Below are positions 62,369 through 64,000 of a stretch of 64,000 bases of DNA, piece after piece. This stretch comes from Lignipirellula cremea. GTDB taxonomy: Bacteria > Planctomycetota > Planctomycetia > Pirellulales > Pirellulaceae. The number at the start of each line of letters is the position of its first letter. The first letter of the stretch is position 1. A program made the translations under genes and the position numbers. The notes beneath the pieces were generated by a model. That model saw only the letters and a program-made list of their open reading frames with translations, did not search any database and was not told the DNA's origin. The stretch spans positions 6,677,001 through 6,741,000 of the forward strand of contig NZ_CP036433.1 in NCBI RefSeq assembly GCF_007751035.1. Direction: 5' to 3'.

Positions 62369-63646
62369 CTAACCGCTAGTCAGCATCAACAAGGCGAGAA
62401 AACCAACGACCACGACTGCCGCAATGATCGCTCCGATCAGCCAGAGCTTGTTCATGGTTTGGGAACGTCGCTCCTGCTCCTCGGCCCGCTGGGCATCTTC
62501 CAGCTCTTTCACTTCCAGGCTGTCTTCTTTGCGCAGCAGGAATTTGACGTGGCAATGGGGGCAGATCGCTTTCTGGTCCAACAGTTCCGGCGGCGTTTCC
62601 AGCGGGTGCCCATTGGGACACGGAATGTGGAACAGGCGAATCTCCGGCAGCGTGTCCGGCGGCGACGCTGCGGCCGTCGGCCCAGGAGACGGCGACGAAC
62701 CAGCGGCCGGACGGGTCATTGCTGGCGGAGGAGTGGGATTCGATGACTGCCGATTCGTGGGCGGGCCGATGACAGGCGGCGAGTTAGCCGGCGGCCCCGC
62801 ACTTCGCGCGGGCGGACCGACTGGCCGGGAAGTCGGCGGCGAGGAACTCCCTGCAGGGCTTCGTGGGGCGGCTGGCGGCGGTGAACTGGCTGGCCGGGCC
62901 GACGGCGGGGGCGAAGACGATGCAGTGACCGGCGCTCGATTCTCCGGCGGTGAGCCGGTCGGACGCGCCCCCATCGGCGGCGACGGCGAACGGGCAGGAA
63001 CGATGGACGCAGCAGGACCCGCCGGCGAACGCGGCGGCGTGATCGCACCGGTACGATTCGCAGCAGGCGTCATCGTTGGCGCGTTCGTTGGCGGATTCGA
63101 TACCGATGGCGAGGGCGTGGCAGCCGGCCGGGGCGCTGGAGGCGTCATTCCCACTCCTCCGCCAGGCGGCGGCGGTGAGGAAATCGGCTGATCACTGCGC
63201 CGACCGCTGGCGCTCGGCGCAGAAGCGGTCGTCGGGGTTGGCGTCGTCGGGTTTGGCGTCCGGGAAGCGGCGGCGGGACTCATCGCAGGACGGGAACTGC
63301 CGGGCGGCGGCGGGCTGCCGATCGCCGGGGGCGGCGGTCCGGGTATCACTGCGTCGCGGCTGCGATTTCCGCCAGGCGGCGCCGCGGGTCGACCGACGTT
63401 CAAGGCGCCGGCGGCGGGGCGGTTCGCCGGGGCTCCGGCGGCGGGTGCTTGCGGGGCGGAGGGCGTTTGCGGTTTCGCCGGGGAAGACGCACCGGGCGGA
63501 GGAGGGCTGCCCAGCGGCGATTCCGACGCTGGCGGCTGGGGGATCAGCAGGGCCGTCTGGCAATGAGGGCAGGCCGTTTGATGTCCTGCCTGCCAAGGTT
63601 CCGCCGATAGTAAATGCCCCTGGGGACAGCGAAATTGAAAAGCCAT
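62369..63646 (-). CDS. Proline-rich protein with two zinc ribbons and a C-terminal anchor
   Basis: The 425 residues have an N-terminal zinc ribbon (CPQGH at 7-11, CPHC near 26-29), about 270 residues almost entirely of Pro, Ala, Ser, Gly and Thr, then a second zinc ribbon of the same form (CPNGH and CPHC near 345-370), a charged helix (LEVKELEDAQRAEEQERRSQ) and a C-terminal transmembrane helix (LIGAIIAAVVVVGFLALLML). Both ribbons face the cytoplasm. The long linker suggests a tether between two binding modules. The linker DNA is repetitive and GC-rich, so shadow ORFs cross it in other frames. Confidence 0.8.
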   Translation of the reverse strand: MAFQFRCPQGHLLSAEPWQAGHQTACPHCQTALLIPQPPASESPLGSPPPPGASSPAKPQTPSAPQAPAAGAPANRPAAGALNVGRPAAPPGGNRSRDAVIPGPPPPAIGSPPPPGSSRPAMSPAAASRTPNPTTPTPTTASAPSASGRRSDQPISSPPPPGGGVGMTPPAPRPAATPSPSVSNPPTNAPTMTPAANRTGAITPPRSPAGPAASIVPARSPSPPMGARPTGSPPENRAPVTASSSPPPSARPASSPPPAAPRSPAGSSSPPTSRPVGPPARSAGPPANSPPVIGPPTNRQSSNPTPPPAMTRPAAGSSPSPGPTAAASPPDTLPEIRLFHIPCPNGHPLETPPELLDQKAICPHCHVKFLLRKEDSLEVKELEDAQRAEEQERRSQTMNKLWLIGAIIAAVVVVGFLALLMLTSG

Positions 63647-63685
63647 GGGCGCCGCCTGCGGGTCCTCACCTGTCTACATCAACGG

Positions 63686-64000
63686 TTACGATACCGCGCC
63701 TATCGCACTGCCGTAACAATAATCGAATAATAATCGCCACTCGAGTTCCGCGATACGGAGGCAGACGCTTTCCAGCTGCTTCTCGGTCGCGGCCGCCTCG
63801 CACAGATCGACAAAACGTTCGGGCCGCCACACGCCGCCGGCGGTCAGCGCCGTCAGACGCGGGTCGGATCCGTGGTCCTCGGCCATCGCTTGCGCCCCGA
63901 TCGCCAGCGCAAGGTAGGCCGGGTGATCGCCCGTCTGGCGAAACCAGTATTTGGCGTTGGAATAGTCCGGTTCCCGGCGATGCATGATCGCGTGCCAGTA
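63686..64000 (-). CDS. Planctomycete hypothetical protein, 5' end outside the window
   Basis: The frame is open to the end of the window: it reads YWHAIMHRREPDYSNAKYWF, then RQTGDHPAYLALA. The Met of MHRREPDYSN is internal, since the residues before it (YWHAI) belong to the conserved segment. From memory, a (S/Y)WH.IMHRREPD.SNAKYWFR..G.HP block recurs in small planctomycete proteins that appear beside sugar-metabolism genes. The visible 104 residues are soluble and helical and end in WRLLFDYCYGSAIGAVS. It is upstream of the zinc-ribbon gene on the same strand. The function is unknown. Confidence 0.75.
   Translation of the reverse strand, partial: YWHAIMHRREPDYSNAKYWFRQTGDHPAYLALAIGAQAMAEDHGSDPRLTALTAGGVWRPERFVDLCEAAATEKQLESVCLRIAELEWRLLFDYCYGSAIGAVS

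Noticed and set aside
62424-63191. 255-codon plus-strand frame over the proline-rich gene
   Set aside because: The repetitive GC-rich linker keeps all frames open; the product is Gly/Ala-rich and lacks motifs.

Overview
The window looks like chromosomal DNA of a planctomycete, most likely Pirellulales. The main reason is the protein content: three DUF1501 proteins (one cut by the left edge), three DUF1549/DUF1553 proteins with planctomycete-type cytochrome domains, a sulfatase, a PVC-type heme/HEAT protein, a WD40 protein fused to a cytochrome domain, and several zinc-ribbon plus membrane-anchor proteins. The DNA is GC-rich. Ribosome binding sites are often weak, and most short operons are bounded by strand switches. 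I saw no rRNA, tRNA or CRISPR array by eye.

Layout. 0-9 kb: end of a DUF1501 gene, a DUF4349 lipoprotein, panD, a sulfatase, a Tll0287-like heme protein, a HEAT-like protein, two small proteins and a zinc-ribbon membrane protein. 9.4-21.4 kb: two cytochrome/DUF1549/DUF1553 + DUF1501 operons on opposite strands, flanking a siroheme sulfite/nitrite reductase with an N-terminal PSP1-like extension and a DUF2262 lipoprotein. 21.5-27 kb: a cell-surface protein (inverse-autotransporter-like barrel plus beta-helix repeats), a CvfB-type S1 protein, and an overlapping dioxygenase/hydrolase pair. 27-28.6 kb: a complete IS1182-like insertion sequence. 28.9-39.7 kb: transporters (LplT-like MFS, DUF990 ABC permease, sodium/solute symporter with a coupled 60-residue membrane protein) and housekeeping genes (cysS, ispF, folA, a SIS-domain isomerase). 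40-49.3 kb: three large secreted proteins on the minus strand (DUF1549/1553 with Ig-like domains, a pre-peptidase-type multidomain protein, and a cytochrome-WD40 protein), with strong intrinsic terminators after the first and third. 49.8-64 kb: a zinc-ribbon esterase, a GH43-like protein with a 12-bp minisatellite just upstream, an NPGN-repeat protein, an HD-GYP protein, a dimethylformamidase-like protein, a PVC heme protein, an outer-membrane channel-like protein, a proline-rich double zinc-ribbon protein, and the end of a gene running off the window.

The least expected content is between the genes. Three families of small inverted-repeat elements recur: a twin-hairpin REP-like repeat (about 1.2, 2.9, 27.0 and 28.6 kb), a 101-bp MITE-like element (14.1 and 25.2 kb, one base apart, plus decayed relatives), and a 69-90-bp MITE-like element (9.4 and 24.9 kb). 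The insertion sequence sits exactly in the centre of one hairpin of the REP-like repeat, with a 5-bp target duplication. A fragment of a response-regulator receiver gene survives next to a MITE copy at 14.1 kb.
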